A stretch of 64,000 bases of DNA from Paraburkholderia guartelaensis (GCF_004353905.1 NZ_SMOD01000018.1:101559-165558); one strand, 5' to 3'; positions 50,339-59,274 are shown, counted from the first letter of the stretch. Program-made: numbers and translations. The notes: a model not told the origin generated them from the letters alone.

Positions 50339-50976
50339 AAACCAACGATCTGATCGACCTGCTCGCCGCCGGCGATGCTCGCGTGGACCACAAAGCTGTG
50401 CTGCGCCGCTTCACGCGGGCGCTGGCGCTCGGTTTTGCGGGCTCGGTCGTGCTGATGAGCGTGGTGTTCGGCGTACGGCACGATCTCATGAGTGTCATGC
50501 ACACGCCGATCTTCTGGGCGAAACTCGCGTTCCCGTTGTGCGTCGCGGCAGCTGCCGCGCTCGCGGTCAGCCGCCTCGGGCGGCCGGGCCGGCGCGGCGG
50601 CTATGCGTGGGCGCTGGTGGCGCTGCCGTTCGTCGCGGTGCTGGCGGGCGCATGGATCGCGCTGGGCGACGCGGCGCCCGCGCAGCGCATGCCGCTCGTG
50701 ATGGGCCTTACATGGCGCACGTGCCCGTTCAATATCGTGCTGCTTTCAGTGCCCACGTTTGTGGCCGTCTTCTGGGCTGTGCGCGGTCTCGCGCCCACCC
50801 GCCTGCGCGCGGCGGGCGCGGCAGCCGGCCTCTTTGCGAGCTCGCTCGCGACCATTGCGTATTGCCTCCATTGCCCGGAGATGAGCCCGGCGTTCTGGAG
50901 CGTCTGGTATGTGATCGGCATGCTGCTGCCCGCCGGCATTGGCGCGTGGCTGGGGCCGCGGCTGCTGCGCTGGTAG
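50335..50976 (+). CDS. Membrane anti-sigma factor, NrsF-like (DUF1109)
   Basis: 213 residues with six helices. The start MKTNDLIDLLAAGDARVDHK is characteristic of NrsF/DUF1109, the cytoplasmic segment that binds the sigma factor. Cysteines occur in LTWRTCPFNIVLL and AYCLHCPEMSPAFW, the latter a C-x-x-C pair with Met and Trp near the end, as in the family. In Caulobacter and Azospira these proteins release SigF on oxidant or metal stress. The ATG overlaps the sigma stop (ATGA), a classic sigma/anti-sigma arrangement. Confidence 0.86.
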   Translation: MKTNDLIDLLAAGDARVDHKAVLRRFTRALALGFAGSVVLMSVVFGVRHDLMSVMHTPIFWAKLAFPLCVAAAAALAVSRLGRPGRRGGYAWALVALPFVAVLAGAWIALGDAAPAQRMPLVMGLTWRTCPFNIVLLSVPTFVAVFWAVRGLAPTRLRAAGAAAGLFASSLATIAYCLHCPEMSPAFWSVWYVIGMLLPAGIGAWLGPRLLRW

Positions 50977-51009
50977 TGGCGCGTGTGGGGCAACGCGCGG
51001 TAGCGCGCG

Positions 51010-52317
51010 TCAATGCTTCAGGAAGCGTTGCGCCAGGGCTTCGTACAGCGGCGGCGCGAATAGCCTGGAAACCTGGCTCGACACGAGCGCCGTTGCCATC
51101 AACGAGATCACGAGCGCGTGCCCGTCGATCATTTCGATGACGATGACGAATGCCGTGATCGGGCTTTGCGTGACGGCGGCCAGATAGCCGACCATGCCGA
51201 GCGCGATCAGCATCGGCAGCTGCATCTGCCCGAACACCATGTGCAGCACGTTGCCGATGCCCGCGCCGATCGCCAGCGACGGCGCAAAGAGGCCGCCCGG
51301 CGTGCCCGGCAGATACGAGCCCACCATCGAGGCCATTTTCAGCACGGGATAAGCGACGCCGAGCTGCGAATGGCCTTCGAGCATGCCGCGCGCTTCCGCA
51401 TAGCCGCTGCCGAACAGATTGCCTCCACTCGCCACGCCGATCACGGCGATGAACAAACCGCACAGCGCGCCGAACACCACGGGCCGTTCCCTTCGGAGAA
51501 CGAACAACCGGGCGGGCATCCATCGTTCGGTGTTGAGCAGCAGCCAGCAGAACACGCCGCCCGCGAGGCCAGTGATCACGCCAACGAGAATGACGGCCAC
51601 CGCGAGCAGATCGGGCAAATGGCTGCCGATGGCGATCGTGCCGAAATACACATAGTTGCCTTGCAGCGCGAGTGAGACGACGCCCGAAAAGATGATCGCC
51701 GTGATGATCACGCCGCTCGTTCGCGCCTCGAAGCTACGCGTGAGTTCCTCGATAGCGAAGACCACGCCTGCGAGCGGCGCATTGAACGCGGCAGAAAGGC
51801 CCGCGGCGGCGCCCGCGAGCGCGAGCTTGTATTCGAGGCCGACACCGTACATGCTGCGTAGCCGCGCCGGGTAGAAACGCCGGAGGGTGTACATCAGCGC
51901 GGCGCCCACGTGGATCGTCGGCCCTTCGCGGCCAATCGTGAATCCGCCGACGATTGCGAGGAACGACAGGGCGATTTTGCCGATCAGGATGCGCAGCGTG
52001 AGCAGGCGCGGGCCGAATTTACGCACGTCGTGCAGCGTTGCGATGACCTGCGGGATGCCGCTGCCCTCCGAACCCGGAAACCAGCGGCGCGTGGCCCAGA
52101 CGCAGAATGCGCCGATGGCCGGTGTGATGACAAGCGGCAGCCACCGGCTGTGGGCAGTCATCTGCAAAAAGAGCGCGTAGCCGAAGTCGACGAGCCGCGC
52201 GTATAAGACCGCGACGAGCCCCGTCGCGATAGCGCCAAGCCAGAACACGCCGAAATACAGCCAGCGCCGCCGGCTGCGCAGGAAGGTACGGCTGTCTACA
52301 AGGTCGGAAACTCGCAT
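51010..52317 (-). CDS. ClC-family chloride channel or H+/Cl- antiporter
   Basis: 435 residues with about ten hydrophobic segments. The three selectivity motifs are clear: GSGIPQV, GREGPTIHVGAAL (with the gating glutamate) and GGLFAPSLAIGAGIG. It exchanges chloride across the inner membrane, and in enterobacteria supports acid resistance. No cytoplasmic CBS domains are present. It ends 34 bases from the anti-sigma gene (convergent). The transporter type, channel or exchanger, cannot be decided by eye. Confidence 0.93.
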   Translation of the reverse strand: MRVSDLVDSRTFLRSRRRWLYFGVFWLGAIATGLVAVLYARLVDFGYALFLQMTAHSRWLPLVITPAIGAFCVWATRRWFPGSEGSGIPQVIATLHDVRKFGPRLLTLRILIGKIALSFLAIVGGFTIGREGPTIHVGAALMYTLRRFYPARLRSMYGVGLEYKLALAGAAAGLSAAFNAPLAGVVFAIEELTRSFEARTSGVIITAIIFSGVVSLALQGNYVYFGTIAIGSHLPDLLAVAVILVGVITGLAGGVFCWLLLNTERWMPARLFVLRRERPVVFGALCGLFIAVIGVASGGNLFGSGYAEARGMLEGHSQLGVAYPVLKMASMVGSYLPGTPGGLFAPSLAIGAGIGNVLHMVFGQMQLPMLIALGMVGYLAAVTQSPITAFVIVIEMIDGHALVISLMATALVSSQVSRLFAPPLYEALAQRFLKH

Positions 52318-52445
52318 GAAACGGCTTGGCCAAACTCCTCTTTTTGAAGGGTTGCCGGCCGTGCCGCCACGAGGGCGGCACGGCCAATCCTCCGGAGATT
52401 AGCACGCACGCGATTATCGGCGCCAGCCAGTTTCACCGACCCGCC

Positions 52446-53192
52446 TTAGCGCAGGCCTCCGCTTGCGACGATATGTTCGCCCGTCAACCACTTGGCGTCG
52501 TCCGATGCGAGGAACACGACGGCCGAGGCGATATCGTCCGGCTGGCCCAGGCGGCCGAGCGGCGTCTGGCTGACCGTATGGCTTTCGAAATCCGATCCGA
52601 TGACGCCGGCCGTGTGTGTGCCCTCTGTCTCGATCATGCCAGGATTGATCGCATTCACGCGGATCTTGCGCGGTCCCAGTTCGCGTGCGAGCACGCCCGT
52701 GATCGCATCCACGGCGCCCTTCGTGCCGCTATAGACAGCCGTTGTCGGCGGCGTGACCGTCGTCGCGACAGAACTCACGTTGATGATGCTCGCACCCTCG
52801 CCAAGATGCTTCACGGCCGCCTGCGTGATGAGCAGCACGCCGAGCACGTTCGTGTCGAACTGCTTGCGATATTGCGCCTCCGTGAACTCTTCGATCGGCG
52901 CGAACTCGTAGACGCCCGAGTTGTTGACGAGGATGTCGAGGCGACCGTAGGTTTCGACGGCCGTGCTGATGATGCCTTGCGCGTCGGACGCCTTCGACAC
53001 GTCGCCGCCAACGGAAACCGCCTTGCCGCCGGCCGCCGTAATGGCGTTCACCACCGCATCGGCGCCCGCCTTGCTGCTCGCGTAGTTCACGACCACCGAA
53101 GCGCCTTCGGCAGCGAGGCCCTTGGCGATTGCGGCGCCAATGCCTTTCGACGCGCCCGTGACGACCGCTACCTTGCCTGCAAGTTTACTCAT
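52446..53192 (-). CDS. Short-chain dehydrogenase/reductase, classical type
   Basis: 248 residues from the ATG ending at 53192, 6 bases after AAGGAG; the frame runs further up but has no SDR sequence. Cofactor motif TGASKGIG, structural NNSG (a variant of NNAG), catalytic Ser in INVSSVA, and YSGTK as the YxxxK pair are present. The VVVNYASSKAGADAVVNAI segment suggests NADP(H). The end WLTGEHIVASGGLR is typical. It resembles general 3-oxoacyl-ACP reductase-like SDRs, and the substrate is unknown. Confidence 0.92.
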   Translation of the reverse strand: MSKLAGKVAVVTGASKGIGAAIAKGLAAEGASVVVNYASSKAGADAVVNAITAAGGKAVSVGGDVSKASDAQGIISTAVETYGRLDILVNNSGVYEFAPIEEFTEAQYRKQFDTNVLGVLLITQAAVKHLGEGASIINVSSVATTVTPPTTAVYSGTKGAVDAITGVLARELGPRKIRVNAINPGMIETEGTHTAGVIGSDFESHTVSQTPLGRLGQPDDIASAVVFLASDDAKWLTGEHIVASGGLR

Positions 53193-53402
53193 CATGTTCT
53201 CCTTACCGTAAGTCGCAGCATCGAATGGAGCCGGCGTCCTGACTGGTATGAAGCAATCGGCCGGCGACGCGTACGAATCTAAGGGTCCGCGCCGCCGCGA
53301 TAAAGCGGCTGGACGCGAATTGACTGGCAGGATCAGATGAACAATCGAGGTAAAGCGGAGTAAGCGCGTGCGGAATTCCAACGGCGTCGACCGCAGGGGC
53401 TT

Positions 53403-54398
53403 TTACCAGCGCTGGTGAACGTGCGGCGCGATCAGGCGTTCATAGACGTCCCGCACGCGTTGCATTGCCACATCGGACAGCGGTGCAAGGCTCGCCGCCG
53501 CGACATTCGACGCTGCCTGGGCCGCGTTCTTGCTGCCAGGAATGATGACGGAGACGGCGTCTTCCATCAGTATCCAGCGCAGGGCGAGTTGCGCCATCGA
53601 AGCATCGGCGGGCACCAGGCCGCGCAGTTCATCGACCGCCTTCAAGGCGACGTCGTACGGCACGCCCGAGAACGTTTCGCCGACATCGAATGCTTCGCCA
53701 TGACGATTGAACGCACGGTGGTCGTCCGCCGCGAAAACGGAATCCGCGGACAACTTGCCGGTGAGCATGCCGCTGGCGAGCGGCACTCGCGCAATGACCG
53801 CTACGTTTTTCCTTAGCGCCTCGCGGAAAAACAGCTCGGCAGGACGTTGACGGAACATGTTGTAGATGATTTGCACCGAAACCACATTGGGATATTCGAT
53901 CGCCTTCAGTGCTTCCTCCACCTTTTCGACCGAAACGCCGTAATAGCGGATTTTGCCGGCGGCGACAAACGCGTCCATCGCGTCGAACACCTCGGGGTGG
54001 TAATAGACCTCCGTGGGCGGGCAGTGCAGTTGCACGAGGTCGAGCGTATCGACACCCAGGTTCGTGAGACTCCTATCGATGAAGCCTTCGAGTTCGCGCT
54101 TGTTCAGATAGCCGCTGGTCACATGCGGGTCGAGCCGGCGTCCGAGCTTGGTGGCCACGATGGGACGCTCGCCGCCGCGCTGGCGCAGCACGTCGTGGAT
54201 GATGCGCTCCGAGCGGCCGTCGCCGTACACGTCGGCGGTATCGATGAACGTGACGCCGTTATCGAGCGCGGCGTTCAGTGCGGCTTTCGCGTCGTCTTCG
54301 CCAACGCTGCCCCATGAGCCGCCGATTGCCCAGGCACCAAAGCCGATTTCGGACACATTCCAGCCGGTACGACCCAATTTTCTCTTCGAAAGCGTCAT
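53403..54398 (-). CDS. Aldo/keto reductase
   Basis: 331 residues from the ATG ending at 54398, which follows AGGAGG. The start TLSKRKLGRTGWNVSEIGFG and the catalytic DTADVYGDG (Asp and Tyr), IVATKLG (Lys) and VQLHCPP (His) are all visible, with the NADPH-binding IIPGSKNAAQAASNVAA near the C-terminus. It reduces carbonyl compounds in the cytoplasm. The open frame extends about 110 codons upstream in low-complexity Arg/Gln-rich sequence that lies opposite the graspetide remnant; I do not use it. Confidence 0.92.
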   Translation of the reverse strand: MTLSKRKLGRTGWNVSEIGFGAWAIGGSWGSVGEDDAKAALNAALDNGVTFIDTADVYGDGRSERIIHDVLRQRGGERPIVATKLGRRLDPHVTSGYLNKRELEGFIDRSLTNLGVDTLDLVQLHCPPTEVYYHPEVFDAMDAFVAAGKIRYYGVSVEKVEEALKAIEYPNVVSVQIIYNMFRQRPAELFFREALRKNVAVIARVPLASGMLTGKLSADSVFAADDHRAFNRHGEAFDVGETFSGVPYDVALKAVDELRGLVPADASMAQLALRWILMEDAVSVIIPGSKNAAQAASNVAAASLAPLSDVAMQRVRDVYERLIAPHVHQRW

Positions 54399-54574
54399 TT
54401 GTGTGCTCCTCCTGTGGTTTGCTCGATTATCTCGCAGGCGTTTCAACGGCTGCTGCGCCAGTAGTGTAGCCCGCTGTTGGGCCTGCTGCTGGCCCCGCTG
54501 GCGGCCTTGCTGTTGGCGAATGGCCATCTTTGCGCGCCCGCGCGTTGGCTTCGAGCTAACGATTCCGGTTCTGA
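54399..54574. other. Gap holding the aldo/keto reductase promoter region and a CTG-rich low-complexity stretch
   Basis: This stretch holds no gene I can support. At 54470-54520 there is a CTG/GCC-rich run whose plus frame would read a hydrophobic LLGLLLAPLAALLLANGH but has a stop just before it and no start codon. It may be another decayed leader or chance. Confidence 0.3.
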
Positions 54575-54749
54575 CTAGACGTAAATTCTCCGCCAGGACA
54601 GGCTGTCGCGCGCCACAGTGAAGCGCGGGCACTGCTGGCACGGCGGTTGCAGGACGTGGCGGCGGCCTATGCCGCCTTCGTGGTGTATGCCCACCCCGCC
54701 GGTGACGACCATGGCGTATCCCTCGGACAGCCAAGTGGTTCCTCTTTAG
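54575..54749 (+). pseudogene. Candidate degenerate graspetide (marinostatin/microviridin-type) precursor
   Basis: One plus frame ends TTMAYPSDSQVVPL before a TAG at 54747-54749. Marinostatin has the core FATMRYPSDSDE, so T-M-x-Y-P-S-D-S is shared (the ring Thr and Asp are kept; the second acidic residue is Gln). In another frame, 54602-54690 reads EARALLARRLQDVAAAYAAF, recalling the PFFARFLE-type leader helix. A frameshift between leader and core would explain both. A truncated ATP-grasp gene of the matching enzyme family starts 96 bases later. The coupling to that gene is what makes this more than a chance motif. Exact start unknown. Confidence 0.45.
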
Positions 54750-54845
54750 TATTCCTGTGCATTATCAGGCGGCGATGCCTGAGCCGGTGTCGAGCGCGCG
54801 GCAAGGTGCAATCCCGCCGCGCGCTTTCAGGAAAGGAGCGCAACC

Positions 54846-55220
54846 ATGTCCGAACGGCACCCACGGCCGGTGGTGCTGGTCATTACTCACAGCAACGACA
54901 ACGAGAGTATCCCGCTCGTCATGCATGCTGTCGCGGAAAAGGGCGGCGTGGCTTACCGCTTCGATACCAACCGCTTTCCCATCGATATTCGGCGTTCCAG
55001 CCAGTACAGAGGTGACGAGGAGCGGCAGGTTGTTGCGTGCGAGGACTACGAGCTGGACATGAACTACGGGGCCGCCGATTACATCCTCACCCCCGACGGC
55101 CGTCACTGCTTTCTTGAGGTCAACCCGGTCGGCGAATTCTTCTGGCTGGAAAAGCACCCGGGATTGCCGCTCTCGGGTGCGATTGCCGACCTGCTCGTTT
55201 CGGCCAAGCGAGGTTCGTGA
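54846..55220 (+). pseudogene. Internally deleted MvdD-type ATP-grasp peptide ligase
   Basis: 124 residues after an AGGAAAGGAG ribosome site. Residues 1-48 match the N-terminus of MvdC/MvdD-type ATP-grasp ligases (VLVITHSNDNESIPLVMHAV, then YRFDTNRFPIDI). Residues about 67-124 match the C-terminus (LDMNYGAADYILTPDGRHCF, LEVNPVGEFFWLEKHPGLPL, AIADLL). Family members have about 320-330 residues, so about 200 internal residues, including most of the ATP-binding core, are absent. No frameshift is needed to see both ends. The product may still be made but cannot be a working ligase. In intact systems it forms side-chain esters or amides in a precursor peptide. Confidence 0.72.
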
Positions 55221-55268
55221 CGAAAGTGAGCCGCCGATGCTCGCGTGCACCTCGTCACGGCCTCGACC

Positions 55269-56093
55269 TCAAATCGGTTTTTCGATCGCCGCCTGGCCGT
55301 GAGGCGTCAACGTTTGTTGCCCGTCCTTGTCGAAGCCGCTATACGTCCAGTCCAGCTTTCCGGATGTGGTTGCGACCGAGCGGGTCAGGCCGATGCCGTA
55401 TTGAGTCAGATAGGTTCGACGCGTCTTGTTCTGGACGATGCCGTCTTTCGTCTGCTCGCAGTCGAGGTCGATCGCTTTGCCCGTGAGCGCGGCGTTGAAC
55501 TGGGAGGCCGGATAGTAGCGGCTTGTATGGCAGCTCCACGTGAGCGCCCGGAAGTTGACGATCTGGACCGTCGTGCCGAACTTGAACGTCGTGGTATAGG
55601 TTTCATCCTCCTGCGGGGCATTGAAAGCGAACTCGCTGTTGTCGACGTCGTGCGCGACGAAGGGGATGAACGCCGCCGTCTGTGCGTAGTTCGCCGTTTC
55701 CTCTTTCAGGCTGTAAATGTTGAGGTAAGAGAGGCTGAATGTTGCGGCGGCGGGCACGCCGTTGGCCGAGCTTTCATACACCTGCTGGACCATGCCCGTA
55801 TCTTGCGCGTTGATCAGCACGGTTTTGAAGTCGCGCTCGATGCCCACGGTGCCCACTTGCCCCGTTACCTTACCGAGCACCGTCAAGACCTTGAAGGGCA
55901 ACTTGTGCGTGCCCGCTGCCGGCATCTTTTCGCGAACGCTCGCGGGCAAGGAGTCCACCGTAAAGTGCGCCGCGAGATAGCCGGGCTTGTCGTTGGCCAT
56001 ATCCTTGACCGGCACGAACTGGGTGCATCCTGAGAAAAGCGCAACGGATGTGACGGAAGTGCCGACAAGCAGGCGGATTATTCTGTTTCGCAT
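55269..56093 (-). CDS. Outer-membrane-type lipoprotein of unknown function
   Basis: 274 residues with a lipoprotein signal (VGTSVTSVALFSGC, lipidated Cys near 23). The mature part is beta-rich with no recognised motif (VKDMANDKPGYLAAHFTVDS; ATFSLSYLNIYSLKEETANY). Cysteines in LTWSCHTSRYY and IDLDCEQTKDG may pair. It is transcribed alone on the minus strand, with a 135-base gap to the DUF971 gene upstream of its start. No function can be suggested. Confidence 0.6.
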   Translation of the reverse strand: MRNRIIRLLVGTSVTSVALFSGCTQFVPVKDMANDKPGYLAAHFTVDSLPASVREKMPAAGTHKLPFKVLTVLGKVTGQVGTVGIERDFKTVLINAQDTGMVQQVYESSANGVPAAATFSLSYLNIYSLKEETANYAQTAAFIPFVAHDVDNSEFAFNAPQEDETYTTTFKFGTTVQIVNFRALTWSCHTSRYYPASQFNAALTGKAIDLDCEQTKDGIVQNKTRRTYLTQYGIGLTRSVATTSGKLDWTYSGFDKDGQQTLTPHGQAAIEKPI

Positions 56094-56228
56094 CTTTTCT
56101 TCGATTCTCTGTCAGCGGATGGAGCGCCGCTCAAACGAGCACGGCATGGCATGCATATCGGCGCGGTGCGAGCGTTCTTTAATCGAAGACTGAAGCGAGA
56201 TGGGTGGCTGCGAGGTCCAGAGCGCGAG

Positions 56229-56522
56229 CTAGCGGGCCTCGTCGCGCCCAAGTTGCTCGAGGTAGGGCCATGGATAGATGCCGCGTGCGTGGCCGTCGCT
56301 GAACGCGAGCTGCACGCCGTAGCCCATCGGCTCGATGGCGATCAGCGTCACGTCCGCTACGGCCTCGGACGCGGCGCCGTCGAGCCGCACTCGCCGGCAG
56401 GCTGCGCACGGGCAGGCCGCGCGCAGCCGGGCGTGGTCCACACGTTGTGTCTCTCCCGCTGGCCAGCAGAGCATGAGCGCTCGCGTGGCGGCGTCGTTGC
56501 GGACCTCTAGCGGCGTTTTCAT
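56229..56522 (-). CDS. DUF971 protein (GBBH-like N-terminal domain)
   Basis: 97 residues, the usual length. It has the DUF971 zinc-site pattern (AACPCAACRRVRLDG), then VADVTLIAIEPMGYGVQLAF and SDGHARGIYPWPYLEQL. The same domain forms the N-terminus of gamma-butyrobetaine hydroxylase, and stand-alone forms are linked to iron-sulfur or cofactor handling in several operons. It overlaps the HEAT-repeat gene by 4 bases and is the last gene of the eight-gene GntR operon. Given the ferredoxin and flavoprotein upstream, a maturation role is plausible but not shown. Confidence 0.85.
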   Translation of the reverse strand: MKTPLEVRNDAATRALMLCWPAGETQRVDHARLRAACPCAACRRVRLDGAASEAVADVTLIAIEPMGYGVQLAFSDGHARGIYPWPYLEQLGRDEAR

Positions 56523-57514
56523 GGCGCTGCGCCCTCGATCTGGCCGATCGCGATGCGCACGGCTTTGCGTACCTCGGGATCGCGGTCCTGCAGCGCGCTT
56601 TGCAGCGCCGGCAATGTCTCACGCGCACCCAGTTCGCCAAGCGCAAGCGCCGCTTCCTTGCGCAAATTGCTGATCGAATGCGCAAGCAGCTTGGCAACGG
56701 CGGTGGCCGCTTTCGCGTCGCGCAGTTGTCCGAGCGCGCGGGCCGCGCGCAGCCGGACCTGCCAGTACGCGTCGCCGAGCGCCTCGACGAGTGGTGCCAG
56801 CGCCGTGGCGGCGCGCAGCTTGCCAAGCGTCGTCGCGGCTTCTTCGCGCACTTGCCAGGCGTCGTCGCGCAACGCCGTGAGCAGCGCGTCGAGCGTGGCC
56901 TGATCGCCCGGCGAGGCGAAGCCAAGCGCGCCAACGGCGGCGCGGCGGACCTCCGGGTGCGCGTCGCCGGCGCCGAGCGCGGCGAGCGCCGCCAGCGCAC
57001 GTGGCTCCTTCAGCCAGCCGAGCACGGCTACGGCTTCGAGCCGCACGTCGGCCTCGGTGTCGGCGAGCGCCTCCAGCGCGGGCTCGAAGGCATCCGCAAA
57101 GCGGAGTTCTCGCAGGCCGCGCAGGGCCGCACGGCGCACGAACGCCTCGGGCCGCGTGGCCCACCGGCGCAGCACGTGGCCCGACGACTGGGCTTTCAAT
57201 TCCGAAAGACTCTGCGCCGCGGCTTCGCGCACGTCCTCGTCGGTGTCGAGCAGCGCCGCGCAGAGCGCTTCGACGACGTCGTCGTCTTCCCACGCGGCCA
57301 GCACGGCGGCGGCTTCGCGGCGTACGTCTGGTGCGGGATCGTCGCGCAGCGTGGCCACGAACGCGGGCAACAGCGCTTCATCCTCGAGATCGGCGAGTTC
57401 GAAGAGTGAGATGCGGCGCACGGCGGGATCGGCGTCGGCGAGGCGCGCGAGCAGGGCGCTGGCTTCGACGCTCGGGTGCTGCGGGTTCGGCAAGGCGGAA
57501 ACGGAAACGGTCAT
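56519..57514 (-). CDS. HEAT-repeat (PBS-lyase-like) scaffold protein
   Basis: 331 residues made of about ten HEAT repeats of about 31 residues, each with an L-ALgdpd-VRraAa-ALG pattern: ARLADADPAVRRISLFELAD, ALLDTDEDVREAAAQSLSEL, ALRDDAWQVREEAATTLGKL and ALQDRDPEVRKAVRIAIGQI. Such repeats form a curved solenoid used for protein binding, in phycobiliprotein lyases and in electron-transfer maturation. It lies 35 bases after the ATPase gene of the operon and overlaps DUF971. Its job here may be to scaffold the oxidoreductase, which is inference. The repeats are rather alike, which suggests recent tandem growth. Confidence 0.88.
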   Translation of the reverse strand: MTVSVSALPNPQHPSVEASALLARLADADPAVRRISLFELADLEDEALLPAFVATLRDDPAPDVRREAAAVLAAWEDDDVVEALCAALLDTDEDVREAAAQSLSELKAQSSGHVLRRWATRPEAFVRRAALRGLRELRFADAFEPALEALADTEADVRLEAVAVLGWLKEPRALAALAALGAGDAHPEVRRAAVGALGFASPGDQATLDALLTALRDDAWQVREEAATTLGKLRAATALAPLVEALGDAYWQVRLRAARALGQLRDAKAATAVAKLLAHSISNLRKEAALALGELGARETLPALQSALQDRDPEVRKAVRIAIGQIEGAAP

Positions 57515-57549
57515 GGGAAAGGGCGGTTGTCTGGTGGGCGCTGGCGGGG

Positions 57550-58368
57550 TTACGCCGCTTCGCGCAGCAACGCGAGGCAGCGGCGCTTGATGTCGATGAA
57601 GCCGGCTTCGGTCGTGCTCTCGTCGCTGCGCGGCCGCGCGAGCGGCACCGCGATATCGGCGATGAGGCGTGCGGGGCGTTGCGAGAGCATCAGGATGCGG
57701 TCGCCGAGAAACAGCGCTTCGTCGATGTCGTGCGTGACGAACACGACGGTCGTGCGGATCTGCGCCCAGATGTCGAGCAACAGTGTCTGCATCATGCGGC
57801 GCGTTTGGGCGTCGAGTGCGCCGAAGGGCTCGTCCATCAGCAGAATGCGCGGGCGGTTGATCAGCACGCGCGCGATTTCAACGCGCTGCTGCATGCCACC
57901 CGACAACTGCGCGGGATAGTGCGACTCGAATCCCGCGAGGCCGACCAGCGCGAGCAGTTCGGCGGCTTCACGCCAGCGCTCGCTCGCGCCAACGCCCTTC
58001 ATCTTCAGGCCGAAGGCCACGTTGTCGATCACACGCTTCCAGGGGAACAGCGTGTGCTGCTGGAACACGAGGCCGCGCTCCGGATCCGGGCGTTCGACCG
58101 CGAGACCGTCCACGGCGATTTCGCCCTGCGTGGCCGGGACGTGTCCCGCAATGGCGCCGAGCAGCGTGGACTTTCCGCAGCCGGACGGCCCAAGCACGCA
58201 CACGAACTCGCCGGGCGCGATATCGACGTTCAGTGAGTCGAGCGCGGCGAAACGCGCGTGCGGTGGCCCGACCTCCACGGTCAGCGAACGCACGTCGATC
58301 CGCCCCGGCGCGTGTGACACCGGCGCCCTGGCGCGGGCTTCCGGGTGGATGGCGGCGGGCGTGTTCAC
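57550..58368 (-). CDS. ABC transporter ATP-binding protein (TauB/SsuB-like)
   Basis: 272 residues from a GTG ending at 58368 that overlaps the permease stop (GTGA). The frame is open above it but without ABC sequence. Walker A is GPSGCGKSTLL, the signature is LSGGMQQRVEIARVL, Walker B is ILLMDEPFGALD, and the switch His is in VTHDIDEA. A 25-residue Pro/Ala N-terminal leader precedes the core (RIDVRSLTVEVG). It powers the importer encoded by the two genes above it. All catalytic motifs are intact. Confidence 0.92.
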   Translation of the reverse strand: MNTPAAIHPEARARAPVSHAPGRIDVRSLTVEVGPPHARFAALDSLNVDIAPGEFVCVLGPSGCGKSTLLGAIAGHVPATQGEIAVDGLAVERPDPERGLVFQQHTLFPWKRVIDNVAFGLKMKGVGASERWREAAELLALVGLAGFESHYPAQLSGGMQQRVEIARVLINRPRILLMDEPFGALDAQTRRMMQTLLLDIWAQIRTTVVFVTHDIDEALFLGDRILMLSQRPARLIADIAVPLARPRSDESTTEAGFIDIKRRCLALLREAA

Positions 58369-59225
58369 TGGCGTGCTCCCCGCAGTCGGTACCACGGTGT
58401 CAGCGCGGTGCCGATGCGCTTGACGAGGAGGCTGCTGCCCATGCCGAGTACGCCAATCAGCGCCATGCCGACGACGATATCCGCGTAGTTCTGCAACGTA
58501 TAGGACTCCCATGTGAAATAGCCGATGCCGTACTGCCCGGCGATCATCTCAGCGGTCACGAGGCAGAACCAGGCGGTGCCCATGCCGATGGAAAGCCCTG
58601 TGAAGATCGCAGGCGCCGCGCCAGGCAACACCACTTCCGTATAGAGCGACAGCGAGCCGGTGCCGAGACCCCGCGCGGTCGCGACGAGGCGCGGGTCGAC
58701 GGCTTCCACGCCGTGGATCGTGTTCAGCAGGATCGGGAACAGCGCACCGATGAACGTGATGAACATCATGCTCAGTTCCGAGGAGGGAAACATCAGGATC
58801 GCGAGCGGAATCCACGCGACCGCCGGGATTGGCCGCAGCACCTCGAGCGGCGGCAGCAGCACATCTTCAAGCGCGCGATAGCGGCCGATCGCGAGTCCGA
58901 GCCCGACACCGACCAGGGCCGCCGCGCAAAAGCCGGCCAGCACGCGTGTCAGGCTCGCGGCGAGATGCATCGGCAGCTTCGGCGAATGGAGCAGCGCCCA
59001 TAGCGCGGGAATGGCGTCGGCGGGCGAGGGGACATTCGCGAACGTGATAATGCCGAGCGAGAGCCGGAAATGAACGGCCAACTGCCAGGCGGCCACGAAC
59101 AGCACGATCGAGCCGGCTCGCCAGGCGCGGCGGCGCATCGGCGCGCGTCGCGCTGCGCCTGCGGTTAGTGCCGGGTCGCGGGCGGCTGGGAGTCGCCGGG
59201 CTGCGAGGTCAAACGTGGAGGACAT
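58365..59225 (-). CDS. ABC transporter permease (TauC/SsuC-like)
   Basis: 286 residues; GAGGAG precedes the ATG. About six helices follow a 40-residue basic N-terminus. The EAA loop is TARGLGTGSLSLYTEVVLPG, shifted from the usual sequence but recognisable. It pairs with the ATPase, and the binding-protein gene lies 49 bases upstream. Family members import taurine, alkanesulfonates or nitrate-like anions. The substrate here is undetermined. Confidence 0.91.
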   Translation of the reverse strand: MSSTFDLAARRLPAARDPALTAGAARRAPMRRRAWRAGSIVLFVAAWQLAVHFRLSLGIITFANVPSPADAIPALWALLHSPKLPMHLAASLTRVLAGFCAAALVGVGLGLAIGRYRALEDVLLPPLEVLRPIPAVAWIPLAILMFPSSELSMMFITFIGALFPILLNTIHGVEAVDPRLVATARGLGTGSLSLYTEVVLPGAAPAIFTGLSIGMGTAWFCLVTAEMIAGQYGIGYFTWESYTLQNYADIVVGMALIGVLGMGSSLLVKRIGTALTPWYRLRGARQ

Positions 59226-59274
59226 GCGGACTCCTCATAAATGGCAAGTGAGCGAGCGGACAAGACGCGGCGCG

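Noticed and set aside
54470..54530. Hydrophobic LLGLLLAPLAALLLANG reading as a possible signal peptide
   Set aside because: It has no start codon, a stop just before it, and comes from a simple CTG/GCC run; listed only as a gap feature.
54399..54734. N-terminal extension of the aldo/keto reductase
   Set aside because: AGGAGG and the family start lie at 54398; the upstream codons are Arg/Gln/Ala-rich and lie opposite the graspetide remnant.
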